Assembly: GCA_023213315.1 (NCBI GenBank)
Contig: JAKCPI010000297.1
Coordinates: 1-64,000 of the forward strand
Origin: Euborellia annulipes
Taxonomy: Eukaryota > Arthropoda > Insecta > Dermaptera > Anisolabididae
Direction of reading: 5' to 3'
DNA length: 64,000 nucleotides
Position 1 is the first letter of the stretch. Every line of letters starts with the position of its first letter. The notes beneath the pieces are model-generated. The model was not told the origin of the DNA. It saw only the letters and a list, made by a program, of their open reading frames with translations, and did not search any database. Position numbers and translations under genes: made by a program. Shown here one piece after another: positions 32,241 to 42,235 of this stretch.

Positions 32241-33139
32241 TACACAAATTCCAACTTGGAAATATTCATTTCTCTCTCTTTCCAAACAAAACGAGCTTAA
32301 TAATTGCAAATAATAAACACAAAAAAATGTGATTTGTACATGAACGAAAATGAGAGGATGATCTTGTTTAATTTACATTAATTACCCGTTTAGAACTCAG
32401 AAACACTAGTGATATGATTTATTATATGTTACTAATTGTATCTCTTTGGTTTCTTCTTAATGAAATACATAATTAATTATTATAATAAATGTCCCTTCAA
32501 CTGCAGGGGTTGTTTTTGAAAAGAGATAAAAAAAAATTGAATAAAAAATATTGTCCAGGGATAATCTATTGTCTTTTTATTTTCGACATTTTATTAATTA
32601 TGCCTAGTAAAAAAATAATTGATAGTGTTTTCGGCATCTTAGGCCATATAGACTTTACATGATTTTAATTATGTTAATATGATATAAGTAATCCACACAC
32701 ATATGGAAATGATTTAAATTCATCATAGATATAAACTTTTCAAAAGTATTATCTAAATAGATACTTTAAAGTTTTTTTTTTAAACAAATATTGAACGTAC
32801 AATATACTATTTGATTAACGTATTTTTTTTTTAAATTGATTTGTTTACAAATGATTGGTGTTTTGTTGATAGGGATATGTAAACAAACAAGATCACTGTC
32901 AATGTTGGCTTTGATATATTATATTCCACCAAACAACAAACAGAGAAGAAGAAAAGAGAGATCTAACAAACTAATGGAATGCAGACTGAATGTGACATGA
33001 CACTAACTAACTAGAACTTAGCTAAGTGAGGTAAAGGTTATGTACAACAACAAGAAGAAAACATGAGGAGAGCAACAGGTCGACAAAACTTCAACTTACA
33101 AACATGTCAAAAGATAACAAACTTCATATTCGGTCTACC
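32241..33139. other. No gene; one SINE-domain remnant
   Basis: ttttcggcatcttaggccat at 32631 is an isolated piece of the shared SINE 3' domain. Otherwise AT-rich. Confidence 0.45.
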
Positions 33140-34752
33140 CTATATACAGAGTGTTTATACAATTCTTAATTTTTTTGATTTTTTAAAATTTTAAAGACTA
33201 GAGAAACCTTTCGGTATTAAATAAATGAATATATCATATATTTATATTATTAATAGGTCGTTTTGATAACTTACCTACCCCAACATTAAAATAGCCTCCC
33301 ATAGGGACCCATTAAATATATACTTATCATATTCTAAAATAGTTTAAATATTCTACAAAAATAAATTTTCAATTTCACGAGGTGTAAGAATTTTTCTATT
33401 AGAAGAAATATTGTAACACACTAATGGGATGTTTGCCAGAAACATGTTCTACTATCAAAATAAAACTCTCAATACGTGAAATGTAAACTGACTGAGGATG
33501 TCATCATTTAATTAAATCCCAAACCTCTTATATATTGTATAAGAGTAGAGAGACGCAGAGGTAAAAAAGATTATTCAAGATTTTTTAGGAAAGGAACAGT
33601 AAAACAGAGTTTTAATATTAATTGAAATATTAATTTAAAAAACAAATTGTTCTTAAATTATTGATATAAAAATAATAAAATCCACTATGACACTTTCATA
33701 ATGACTTTTCGCCAGCTCTGAAGATGGTTCAAACATGGAACCGAAACGTCAGCTGTGTGAATAAGCTTAGCTGCATTTCTTATTTTTACCCCCTTTTAAA
33801 ATATTAATTTATTATTTTGTTATATTTTTTATATCAACAACTTAAGAACAATTAAATTCTTTTTCTATAAAATTACATTATGTTTTGTCGACCAAACAAT
33901 TTTTTATTAACATAAATTTATTTATATGTTAACAATGCCGAAGTGCCTGTCAACGTTGAACAACAGTTCTAAGTTGCCGTCAAATAATGCCAAGCATGGC
34001 GAAATCTCGGGTAGGTGTTCCGAAGAACTACCTTGCGGAACATCCCCCTGTCTGTGGGCATCATAATTATTTAACTTAGGGGGAAAAATTATATAACGTA
34101 TATCATCAATTGTTGTTATATAATTCTATCAACGTACCTGACATATAATATCTATTTGATACATATTGACATTTTTGTTAATATATATTATTATAACATT
34201 ATATTTATATATATTTTGTATAAAAAATGCCTATAATAATGCCTAATCATATTTTCTGACATTGAACTCCAAACGTCAACAAAATATAATCTTTTATTTT
34301 TCACCTCCGATTGCCGTTGCACTCTCATCTCTCTATATAATAAACCAGCCATCAACAACCAAGCGTTTTATATATTGGCAGTTTTATTTTGATAGATACT
34401 GGCTGACTTTCTTTCCATTTCACATTTCTGACATTAATTGATTTGAAAATGGAGGAGTGGTTACCGATTTTGATGGTAAACACATGCAAGCACTTCGAGA
34501 AAAAAAGATGATATTTTTGGAACATTTATCAACATCTTATATCCAGAAATGTAGAAAATATTGAATAAAAAACCTAACAAAAATGGATAAAACTTCCAGT
34601 TGAAGCTACAAATTATATTCTTTCCAATTTTCTATTTTTACTAATAGGTAAATTAATTAACTTTCTTTGATAAAATATGATATAAGTTAAAATGTAAAAA
34701 ATTCTTTATTTTATAATAATTAATAAAGATATATTAAACACTCTGTATATAG
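33140..34752. mobile_element. 1.6-kb TIR element, probably Tc1/mariner type, decayed
   Basis: Perfect 18-bp inverted ends CTATATACAGAGTGTTTA (33140-33157) and its complement (34735-34752), with TA at the outer edge. No transposase frame survives. A GC-richer patch at 33940-34060 has a 43-codon frame and a hairpin. It hosts a free-standing hammerhead (33713-33755) between an inverted pair attgttcttaaattattgat ... aacttaagaacaatt (33650-33855). Confidence 0.6.
33713..33755 (+). ncRNA. Hammerhead ribozyme, free-standing
   Basis: Stem I CAGCU/AGCUG (5 perfect pairs); CUGAAGA 33718-33724; extra U; stem II GGUUC/GAACC (5 perfect pairs); GAAAC 33743-33747; GUC 33748-33750. All conserved core positions are present. 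No palindromic partner arm with a second ribozyme. Confidence 0.78.
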
Positions 34753-35586
34753 TTCCCCTACAAGGGAAAATGGTTGAATACCCGCTAACCGAGCTAGTGG
34801 GTATGGTTGCCTATCGGCCCCGTCTCTCTCTCAAATTCCTTGAGTGTGCGTTTATTTACAATGAATGATGATAATAAGCAAAAAAAAAAAAAAAAAAATT
34901 ATAATTTTATTTATTGTTTTTTTTTTTTAATTCATAATTCCTTTGAGAAGAGGAAAAAGGTTTTTCAATTTAATTAATAATAAATTATAAAAAACTTTAA
35001 GTCGATTTCTAATTAGGGAGTAAGAAAAATTCAATTAGGAAAATCTTTTAATGATTGGGTAAATTAAAAAAAAAATGAAAAATATATTATACATTATCTG
35101 ATAATGAAAATGGAAACACCTGATGAGTCTCTTTGTATATTTAGCCGCATTTCTCCTTTAACATTATTAAAATAAATATTTATGAAAGTAGATAAAGTTG
35201 TCAAGCAAGAATTCCTAGAGATGGACTTGATTTAATTTAATTTTCTTAATTTAACATCTTCTTTAAGATTGTGAATAATAATTTTTATTACTGACTAGAA
35301 GGGGCTTATTTAAAAAAGGTGGTAGCATTCATACAAAAGTTTGTCAATTTTTTTTATTTGATAAACTAAAAATGAATTAAACATTCATAAAATTTATGTA
35401 AGTTTTTATTCATTTCATCAAGTGTTCTATATGTAAATTAGAGAGATTATATTTGAATTCTTGGTAAATAACAGAGACGGAGTTTAAAGTTAGAATCTGA
35501 GAAAATGTTGAAGTCAGTAAAACATAAGCCTTATCGGATCTAAAAAATCGAACTTTTACCTTTCTTTGAATGGAATGATAATGGTA
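34753..35586. other. No gene seen
   Basis: AT-rich with A20 and T13 runs near 34880-34930. Confidence 0.5.
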
Positions 35587-35594
35587 GATGAAAA

Positions 35595-35850
35595 CAGGGG
35601 CGTATATAGAAATTTTTTTCGGGGGGGGCCCGAACTCAAAAATTTTTCTGCGGAAAATTTTTTTTTAAGAAACTATATTTATTTTCACACGAAATTTTTT
35701 GCGGAACATTTTTTCTATTGTGGAACCAAAGTTGTCCATCCTGCGGAAAAATTTGTTGCGCTGATGTCTGTATATTCCTATATATGTATATGTGTTTGGG
35801 AAATTTCGGGGGGGCCCGGGCCCCCTCGGCCCCCCATAAATACGCCCCTG
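35595..35850. mobile_element. hAT-type MITE, perfect 8-bp TSD
   Basis: Ends CAGGGGCGTATATAG and ATAAATACGCCCCTG. TSD GATGAAAA at 35587-35594 and 35851-35858. The open frames on both strands are MITE translation. Confidence 0.92.
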
Positions 35851-36270
35851 GATGAAAACATGTTTTTAAATAAGAGGGAGATTGGTGTTCGATTATGGAA
35901 AAAAATAATCGGTTATACATTTTCCATTTTTTCCTCTTGGGGTTCGTCCACATATTACGTAACGCCTTTTTGACGATATTCTGTATAGTTCCCCCACCCT
36001 GTCACAGTTAGTCACATACAAGAAAATCATTTGACCTTTTTTTTTTTTTAGTATACGAGTCTCATCCCATGAAAAATAATCGATTATTTACCCAATAATC
36101 GATAATGACAAAATAATCAATTAATCGATTATTTTGCACAGCCCTAGAGGGAGATACTTTTGAAATTTTATTTTTTTTTTTTAAATCGGTCTATCACTAC
36201 ACTAGTCCCCCTCCTCTTTAAGTAGCCTTATTTTCGTCCGATTTTTCAACATCTGTGACTGTCAATGAAC
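35851..36270. other. No gene; fragment of a MITE family
   Basis: cacatattacgtaacgcc at 35950 matches the inner repeat of the MITE at 16975-17255. aaataatcgattattt-like palindromic runs occur near 36070-36135. Confidence 0.45.
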
Positions 36271-36333
36271 TTTTTGTAACCAAGGTATTTATTATAGGTC
36301 AGTTTGTAACAATAAAAAACGGTATTTTTATTA

Positions 36334-36554
36334 AAAGAGACAAGAGGAAAATACACCCAATGTAGTTTCTTTATTGAGATTCACCCCACGGCTAACGTTT
36401 CGACACAGCCCCAGCTCTGATAATGGTCCAAACCTAGGATCGATACGTTAGCCGTGGGCTGAATCTCAATAAAGAAACTACATTGGGTGCATTTTCTTCT
36501 TGTTTTTTATCTCTTTCAACATCTACTCTACACCCATACAGCCCCCTGTTACAT
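36334..36554. mobile_element. Penelope-like palindromic element G
   Basis: Arms caatgtagtttctttattga and its complement around a centre near 36424. Right tail includes ggctgt-type sequence (complement of acagccccc). Flanks GGTATTTTTATTA (36321-36333) and GGTATTTTAATTA (36555-36567) form a 13-bp TSD with one mismatch. Confidence 0.75.
36412..36463 (+). ncRNA. Dead hammerhead motif in element G
   Basis: Core reads CUGAUAA (G8 lost), GAUAC (A14 lost) and GUU in place of GUC. Stem II GGUCC/GGAUC remains partly paired. Predicted inactive. Confidence 0.55.
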
Positions 36555-36957
36555 GGTATTTTAATTATTTTTCGCTTTATTTGCAGACTTAGATATTGTG
36601 TCAGCAAGCATTTTCGGTGGGACACCCCCCTCTTCCGGCCAAAAAATATTTTTTTTTACAAATTTCTTTCAAATTAAAAAAAATGTGGAACAATATTGTA
36701 ATAAACAATTTTACAATTTTAATTTTATAAGTTTTAATTAAATTTTATACCAAATAAGTAAATTGTAAAATAATTATAAATATATATATATGGTGGATGA
36801 CTCCTACCGAAACTGCTTGCTAACGCCAAGTTGCCAGTAGCCACTTACAGATAAAGCGAAAAAAAAATACCTTTATAAATAATAAATTATATATAATATT
36901 TAAGATATTATATATATCGCGTAAATAGGCCGCGAAACGGAAATTTATATAATTAGA

Positions 36958-37284
36958 ATGATGAAGTGAGAGAGGATGTCAGCCAAGAAAGGAGCCTCTA
37001 TCGAATAAAAATCTCCACTAAGAAGACGTTTCGGGTTTAATTAGATAAATCCCAATAATGTAAGATCTGATGTTTTTATAATTTAAGAAATATTTTATGT
37101 TGTTGTATTACAATTATTATTTATGCCATTTCAGCTCTAAGGAACTGATGATGGGTTTATCTAATTAAACCCGAAACGTCTTCTTAGTGGAGATTTTTAT
37201 TCGATAGAGGCTCCTTTTCTTGGCTGACATCCTCTCTCCCTTCATCATTTTAATCGCTGAACAGCCACTTCTCTTATCAACATC
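36958..37284. mobile_element. Penelope-like palindromic element D, 13-bp TSD
   Basis: Perfect TSD TTATATAATTAGA at 36945-36957 and 37285-37297. Palindrome arms atgatgaagtgagagaggat / cctctctcccttcatcat. Right tail ttaatcgctgaacagccact, whose complement reads agtggctgttcagcg. The right TSD lies in the left arm of the palindrome at 37285-37514, so element D inserted into that older palindrome. Confidence 0.9.
37140..37185 (+). ncRNA. Hammerhead ribozyme, canonical core, element D
   Basis: Stem I AGGAA/UUCUU; canonical CUGAUGA 37145-37151; extra U; stem II GGGUUUA/UAAACCC (7 bp); GAAAC 37173-37177; GUC 37178-37180. The mirror motif in the left arm has lost CUGAUGA. Confidence 0.78.
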
Positions 37285-37514
37285 TTATATAATTAGATAT
37301 TACTTCATGTACCCGAAAAAAGATATAAGAGTGTGCCGCCGGGAGTCGAACCACGGATCCACCGATTTGCGCTCATTGTGCCGCCGGGAGTCGAACCACG
37401 GATTCACCGATTTGCGCTCAGTGTGCCCTTACTTACTATGGTAAGGACTCCCGGCGGCACACCCTTATATCTTTTTTCGGGTACATGAAGTACCGGTAAT
37501 ATCTAATTATATAA
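37285..37514. mobile_element. Palindromic element with tandem tRNA-like T-arm
   Basis: Arms ttagatattacttcatgtac ... aaaaaagatataag and complement. Inside are two head-to-tail copies of a 46-bp unit, gtgccgccgggagtcgaacc ... ttgcgctca, whose complement contains gtggttcgactccc, a tRNA T-arm/B-box-like sequence. The plus open frame here is repeat translation. Confidence 0.75.
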
Positions 37515-37863
37515 ATAAAAATACTGTTTTTTATTGTTACAAACTGACCTATAATACTTTGGTTACAAAAGGTTGCAATAGATCTTCCAATTCAAGAAAC
37601 TAAAAAAGTTATTTTTAATAAAAACCAATTATAGATTTAACTTCAAATAGAAGCCTTCATATGTTTAAAGTATAATTAAAAACAGCATGAGGCAAATTTA
37701 ATGCAATAAGTTTTGATAAGACACACAACAAGGCTTAGCACTTCATATAAGAAATGAATAATATTTGTTGAGTGTGGAAGTGGCTGTGATTAATATCTTA
37801 AAAGAATGGAAGGAGGTAGCAGCCAGGAAGGATTGTCTCCAAAACAATGAAACTCCCAGATAT

Positions 37864-37906
37864 TCGCGACGTTTCGGTCCAAATTTATTTGACCATCATC
37901 AGGCAA
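37864..37906 (-). ncRNA. Hammerhead ribozyme, left arm of element E
   Basis: Minus strand: stem I UUGC/GCGA, canonical CUGAUGA, extra U, stem II GGUC/GACC, GAAAC, GUC. Identical mirror of 38166-38208. Confidence 0.78.
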
Positions 37907-38165
37907 TCAGGAGTTGTCATATGTAAATTTATATAAATATATTTAATCATATGTTGCTTCGGACTAGTTAATGACATTAAAATTTTGCTCATCTGCAATC
38001 GAAGGCTTAGATATGTGAGGAAGTAATGCCATTACTTCCTCACATATCTAAGCCGTATATCGATATATATCGATTGCAGATGAGCAAAATTTTAATGTCA
38101 TTAACTAGTCCGAAGCAACATATGATTAAATATATTTATATAAATTTACATATGACAACTCCTGA

Positions 38166-38208
38166 TTGCCTGATGATGGTCAAATAAATTTGGACCGAAA
38201 CGTCGCGA
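38166..38208 (+). ncRNA. Hammerhead ribozyme, right arm of element E
   Basis: UUGC 38166-38169 with GCGA 38205-38208; CUGAUGA 38170-38176; U 38177; GGUC 38178-38181 with GACC 38193-38196; GAAAC 38197-38201; GUC 38202-38204. Confidence 0.78.
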
Positions 38209-38288
38209 ATATCGGGGAGTTTCATTGTTTTGGAGACACTCCTTCCTGGCTGCTACCTCCTTCCATTCTTTTAAGAAATGAATAATAT

Positions 38289-38639
38289 GTGCAATAAATT
38301 ACTAAAAATGTTTTTAAATATACTAGTGATGAATTTAACAAAAGGTTCTATATTCATACGTTTGTTAGGAAGATGCATTTTTATATTAGTATTTATTGTA
38401 TGTTAATGTATGTGCGAAAACTTTAAACGTTCGTGCTGGGAAAAGAGTAAAAAGCAGGTGGCAAATATTGATCTCTATACTCTGAAAATAAACTCAAACC
38501 AAATTAAGTGTTTATTTAACATTGTGTTATAAAAATTTAGAAATCTTCAGCAGGTGTTTCCAATTTATTTATTTAAGTTATTATTTATTAATTTCAATTT
38601 AGAATGGAAGGGAATGGAGGGCTAGATGATGAGACTTAC
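38289..38639. other. Intron, no feature seen
   Basis: AT-rich sequence next to the donor of the exon at 38640. Confidence 0.5.
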
Positions 38640-38759
38640 TTGATAAAGTAAGGTTTGCCATCAGATTGGACAGCCTGCTCCCAGCCATAGGGGAATCCAA
38701 GTCCCTGGCCTGACCAGGTCTCAAGAGGGGGCAGCCAAGAAGAAGTCCGGGTCACGTGA
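38640..38759 (-). CDS. FRMPD4: FRMPD4-like scaffold, exon 1 of 3 seen: WW N-terminal half
   Basis: Minus-strand exon of 120 bp with acceptor gtttgtttcag before 38759 and strong donor GTAAGT starting at 38639. It begins in phase 2 and ends two bases into the Asn codon completed at 14328. It reads HVTRTSSWLPPLETWSGQG then LGFPYGWEQAVQSDGKPYFI, matching the N-terminal region of FRMPD4 (conserved SSxWPPP-type motif, then the first WW-domain Trp in YGWE). The upstream exon with the start codon is not identified. It lies in a small unique patch between a 24-kb intron and an HR copy. Confidence 0.9.
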
Positions 38760-38837
38760 CTGAAACAAACAAAAGATGATTTATTCAATTATGATTCTCA
38801 AATCATCAAGATTTAGAAACAAAATATTTAAAAAAAA

Positions 38838-39495
38838 ATCTGGTGTGACTGGTCACACAACACCCAACTTGCCGAAGGGCAAGAGAAAGTAGTGTACTTG
38901 TGTGCTTGTCACACCAGAATTATTGTGTCGACATATATTTAGACTCCGACAGTACGGTACATTCAATTTTCAAGATGTAAAATTTAAAGTATGGGAAAAT
39001 ATTTATATTTTGTTACCATGACTACAACCATTTCCCTATCTTTCCTATGAAGTACAAGAGTAAAGTCTGCATTAAAAGATTTCAATGGCAAAATGAGAAT
39101 ATACATTTTAAAGAGCATCTAAAAAATAATTAATTTTTGAATTTTAATCAAAATTGTTGGAGCGAATTTTGAGAAAATCGAAAATAACTGAAAAACTACG
39201 TACATCATTAAAGTACTAGTACTTTTTGGCCTATTTTGGTTAAAAAGCTTATTTTCACGCCTCAAGAGGGTGCCTAACTTAAATATAAAATTCCAACCTC
39301 GTAGCTCAATTCCTTCAAGCTTAAAATTGAACACAGACAGACAGACAGACATGTCTCGAAAACCACTTTTTTGCACTCTGGAGACCTCAAAACGTATATC
39401 CATCAAAATCTCGACATTGAATTTTTGACATGAATCCAATACTTTCTCTATAGGACTATATATTAACACATATAGACGTAATAGAAAGTAAAAAA
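38838..39495 (-). mobile_element. HR family copy, nearly complete
   Basis: Minus orientation from aaaatctggtgtgactgg hairpin to taatagaaagtaaaaa. The microsatellite is short (acagacagacagac). The 116-codon frame on the minus strand is HR translation. Confidence 0.88.
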
Positions 39496-39654
39496 GATTA
39501 ATTTTTCGAATTGAAATAATGACATCTCATTCAGAGGTTCATCATCCTATAAAAATATTAAATTTTAGTGAATATTTAAAAACTATCTTGAAATTTTATT
39601 AAATGAAACCCCACGAATAAATAGCATCCGCGCTGATAGATATACTGTATGTAA

Positions 39655-39705
39655 ATATTACTTTCCCTTACCTCTATATATGTTAATATATTTAGAGAGA
39701 AGTAT
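39655..39705 (+). mobile_element. HR left-end fragment
   Basis: tactttcccttacctctata, tatgttaata and agagagaagta only. Confidence 0.7.
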
Positions 39706-40012
39706 TTTTACTCTATTTTCATAAAAATTTCCCAATTTTGTTTTATTTATATTTAGGAATTAAAAAGAAATCATGCAAGAAAAATATTCTTGAAAATATA
39801 CACGCTAACATCTCTTTATCTTTTTCTAAATCTAAGTGGCCAAAGTTATCATCATAAAGTGAAAAAAGAAAAATCTGGTGTGGCTGGTCACACAACTTTC
39901 TCTTTCCTTCAGTAATTTATAGTTATGTTCTATGCTTGTCACATCAGATTTTTTGTGTGGACATATATTTAGTTTCCGCCGAAATATTAAAATTCAAGAT
40001 GTAAATTTTTTT

Positions 40013-40200
40013 TTTAAACACTCACACTTTTTTCTCATTCACACTCACATTCACACTGTCTTTTCTGCAACTCAGGCCATATAAGACAATTACGATATCC
40101 GTTATTAATTAATATACATATATTGGGGGTCCAAGCATCTTATTTAAGCCATTTGGTATCCAAATGGCACGCTACCAACTACTTCAAGCCCCGTGGGCCC
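40013..40200 (-). mobile_element. tRNA-derived SINE, internally deleted
   Basis: Has cacacttttttctcattc, cttttctgcaactcaggcc and tattgggggtccaagc, then jumps from ccatttggtatccaaatgg to cacgctaccaactacttc, losing the B-box part. Flanked by similar atgtaaattt/atgtaaaattt. Confidence 0.8.
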
Positions 40201-40207
40201 ATGTAAA

Positions 40208-40257
40208 ATTTTTTTTTAAACATTCACACTTTTTTCTCATTCACACTCACACTCATA
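40208..40257 (-). mobile_element. SINE 3'-tail fragment
   Basis: aacattcacacttttttctc and attcacactcacactca only, ending at a MITE-like taggcgtagccagga. Confidence 0.6.
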
Positions 40258-40460
40258 GGCGTAGCCAGGAGAGGGGGGTTTGGAGGTTCAAAGTTAAAGT
40301 GCTTTAAACAATTTTTAGAGCAAAATGAGAAAAGACATTTTAAAGAACATCTAAAAATAATTGATTTTTGAATTTTAATCAAAATCATTTAATCAAAAAT
40401 TTTGACAAAATCGAAAAAAAGCTGAAAGAGTCCAGGAAAGTACGAGTACTTTTTGACAAT

Positions 40461-41371
40461 TACCCTCCCTTCTTTGAATGTGCCACTGCCTTCCTCCCCT
40501 TCAAAAGGAATTTTCGAGCCCCCTTTGACAAAATTCTGGGACTCCCCTCATTAGTATTATTGGTAAAAAATAATTAATCATATTATGGCATGTTGATTAC
40601 AAATGGACAGATGCCTGTTTCGATAGACTTTTATATGAAATATCTATTTATTAAACAATATTTGTATGTTTATTTGTTAGTATGTAGACGTCCCCTGGCT
40701 CCGGGAATAACACTCGGGCCTTTCCGATGTATCGGTGTCTTTCTTTTCCCTTTATCATTTCTACCTGAATGCACCCCTGGTCTTCAGTCAACGCCTTTTT
40801 CTCTTTTCCAAAAGAAAAATCCGCTAAAAGAAGTCATTAGTTTATAATGATAGAATAATCAGCATGTGATTCAATTATAACACTTTTTTCAATTGGCCTT
40901 GTGAAAAATTAAGAGAAAATTAAATTTGTGCTCGTTTAACTGATTTGATAAAATAAAGGAATAGAGAATATTTTTTTTGTCAAAGAAGATAAAAAACATT
41001 TCATTAAATCGTAGTGTTGTTAATTTAATAAAACTAATCCCTCTGAGTCCAATCTGAAATAGATAATGATATTATTTTCGCCCTGATCGTTTACCAAAGA
41101 GGGAAGTAATTGAATGGCTGCTCACGCAGAAGGTTTGAGGGTGGAAATAATGTCCTATGGTCCCTCGGGATGATTGTCATGAATTGCTGACAAGTGAGAA
41201 CAAATCCGACGGACAGCTCTTTCCAATTTGACCCGACTTCTATTACAGAAAGAAAATCTCAAATCCTACTCTCATTTCTTTAATAGCGCTCTTATACGGA
41301 AGCTGTATTTTTTTTTTTATAGAATTTATTTTTATATTAATAGATTATTTAAATTGAGAAAATAAGTAAGA
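40461..41371. other. No gene assigned
   Basis: 40590-40850 has an 85-codon plus frame rich in Pro/Leu/Phe with no recognised domain. The remainder is AT-rich. Confidence 0.4.
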
Positions 41372-41725
41372 AAAAAAATCTGTTGTGAGTGGTCGCACAG
41401 CACACAACTTTCTCTTAGCTTTAGTAAGAGAAAGTTGTGTTTTGTGCTTGTCACACCAGATTTTTTGTGTCGATATATATTTAGGTTCCTATAGTACGGT
41501 ATATTTGAATTCAAAATGTAAATATGTTATCAACATGGGAAAATACTTATATTTTGTTACCATAGCAACCATTTCTCATCTTTCCTATAAAGTACAAGAG
41601 TAAAGTTGCTTCAAAAGATTTCAACGGCAAATTGAGAATATAGATGGCCGATTTTGTTCTAAAGTTTCGTGTCACGTGCCAGGGGGGTGCCTAACTTAAA
41701 TATAAAATTTCAATCTCCTAGCTCT
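41372..41725 (-). mobile_element. HR copy, internally deleted
   Basis: Hairpin aaaatctgttgtgagtgg ... cttgtcacaccagatttttt, then catagcaaccatttctcatc and tcctataaagtacaagagta, ending in gtgcctaacttaaatataaa. Microsatellite and left end are missing. Confidence 0.82.
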
Positions 41726-41855
41726 TTTCTTTCTTGATAATACATAAAATGTGAAATAAAATTTTTCCCAGTTTTTCCTGTTCGACATTAAGGTTAGATG
41801 TATTGAAATTCTGATTTATAGATTTTTTTTTCGCTTTTTGTAAGTGGTACAATTT

Positions 41856-42235
41856 TTACTTTTTCTTATCTATGTATATATATAATATACAAAAGGATGT
41901 GGCTTTGGCATTTGGATACCAGATGGCTTAAATAGAAATGCCTGAACCCCAAATATATAGAGATTAATTACAACGGTTATCGTCTAAAGTCTTAAATGGC
42001 CTGAGTTGCCGAAAAGACTGTGTGAATGTGTGTGTGGTGTGAGTGTGAATGAGAAAAAAGTGTGAATGTTTTAATTAATTAAAAAAATTTTACATCTTAT
42101 TTTAATATAATTATCGTTAGAAACTAAATATATCTCGACACAAAAAAAATCTGGTGTGACAAGCACAGAACACAACTTTCGATTACCGAAGGTGAGAGAA
42201 AGTTGTTGCTGTGCGACTAGTCACACCAGACTTTT
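41856..42235 (+). mobile_element. HR ends with a SINE in between
   Basis: Left end tttttactttttcttatcta, then SINE 41905-42080, then tttacatcttattttaat and the right hairpin ending gactagtcacaccaga. Most of the HR body is missing. Confidence 0.75.
41905..42080 (+). mobile_element. tRNA-derived SINE, headless
   Basis: Starts in the body palindrome (catttggataccagatgg) and runs through cctgagttgccgaaaagac to gtgtgaatgtttt. The tRNA-like head is missing. Confidence 0.85.

Larger units (their letters stand above)
36271..37570. mobile_element. 1.3-kb TIR element with nested insertions
   Basis: About 58-bp inverted ends: left tttttgtaaccaaggtattt ... ggtcagtttgtaacaataaa, right tttattgttacaaactgacc ... 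ctttggttacaaaa, about 90% identical. It contains two hammerhead-type elements (36334-36554 and 36958-37284) and the palindrome at 37285-37514. No transposase frame. Confidence 0.75.
37765..38272. mobile_element. Penelope-like palindromic element E, 16-bp TSD
   Basis: Perfect TSD AAGAAATGAATAATAT at 37749-37764 and 38273-38288. Left tail of 32 bp contains gtgtggaagtggctgtgatt, followed by a 476-bp near-perfect palindrome (37797-38272) with segments gcagccaggaagga and an intact hammerhead in each arm. The best-preserved, probably youngest copy in the window. Confidence 0.92.
39866..40460 (-). mobile_element. HR copy interrupted by SINE pieces
   Basis: Hairpin end aaaatctggtgtggctgg ... cacatcagattttttg, then aagatgtaaatt, interrupted by SINE at 40013-40200, continuing at 40313 with agcaaaatgagaaaagac and ttgatttttgaattttaatc. 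Confidence 0.7.

Noticed and set aside
35566..35973. 135- and 105-codon frames on both strands
   Set aside because: They lie mostly inside the hAT MITE with an exact TSD and contain homopolymer-derived Gly/Pro runs.
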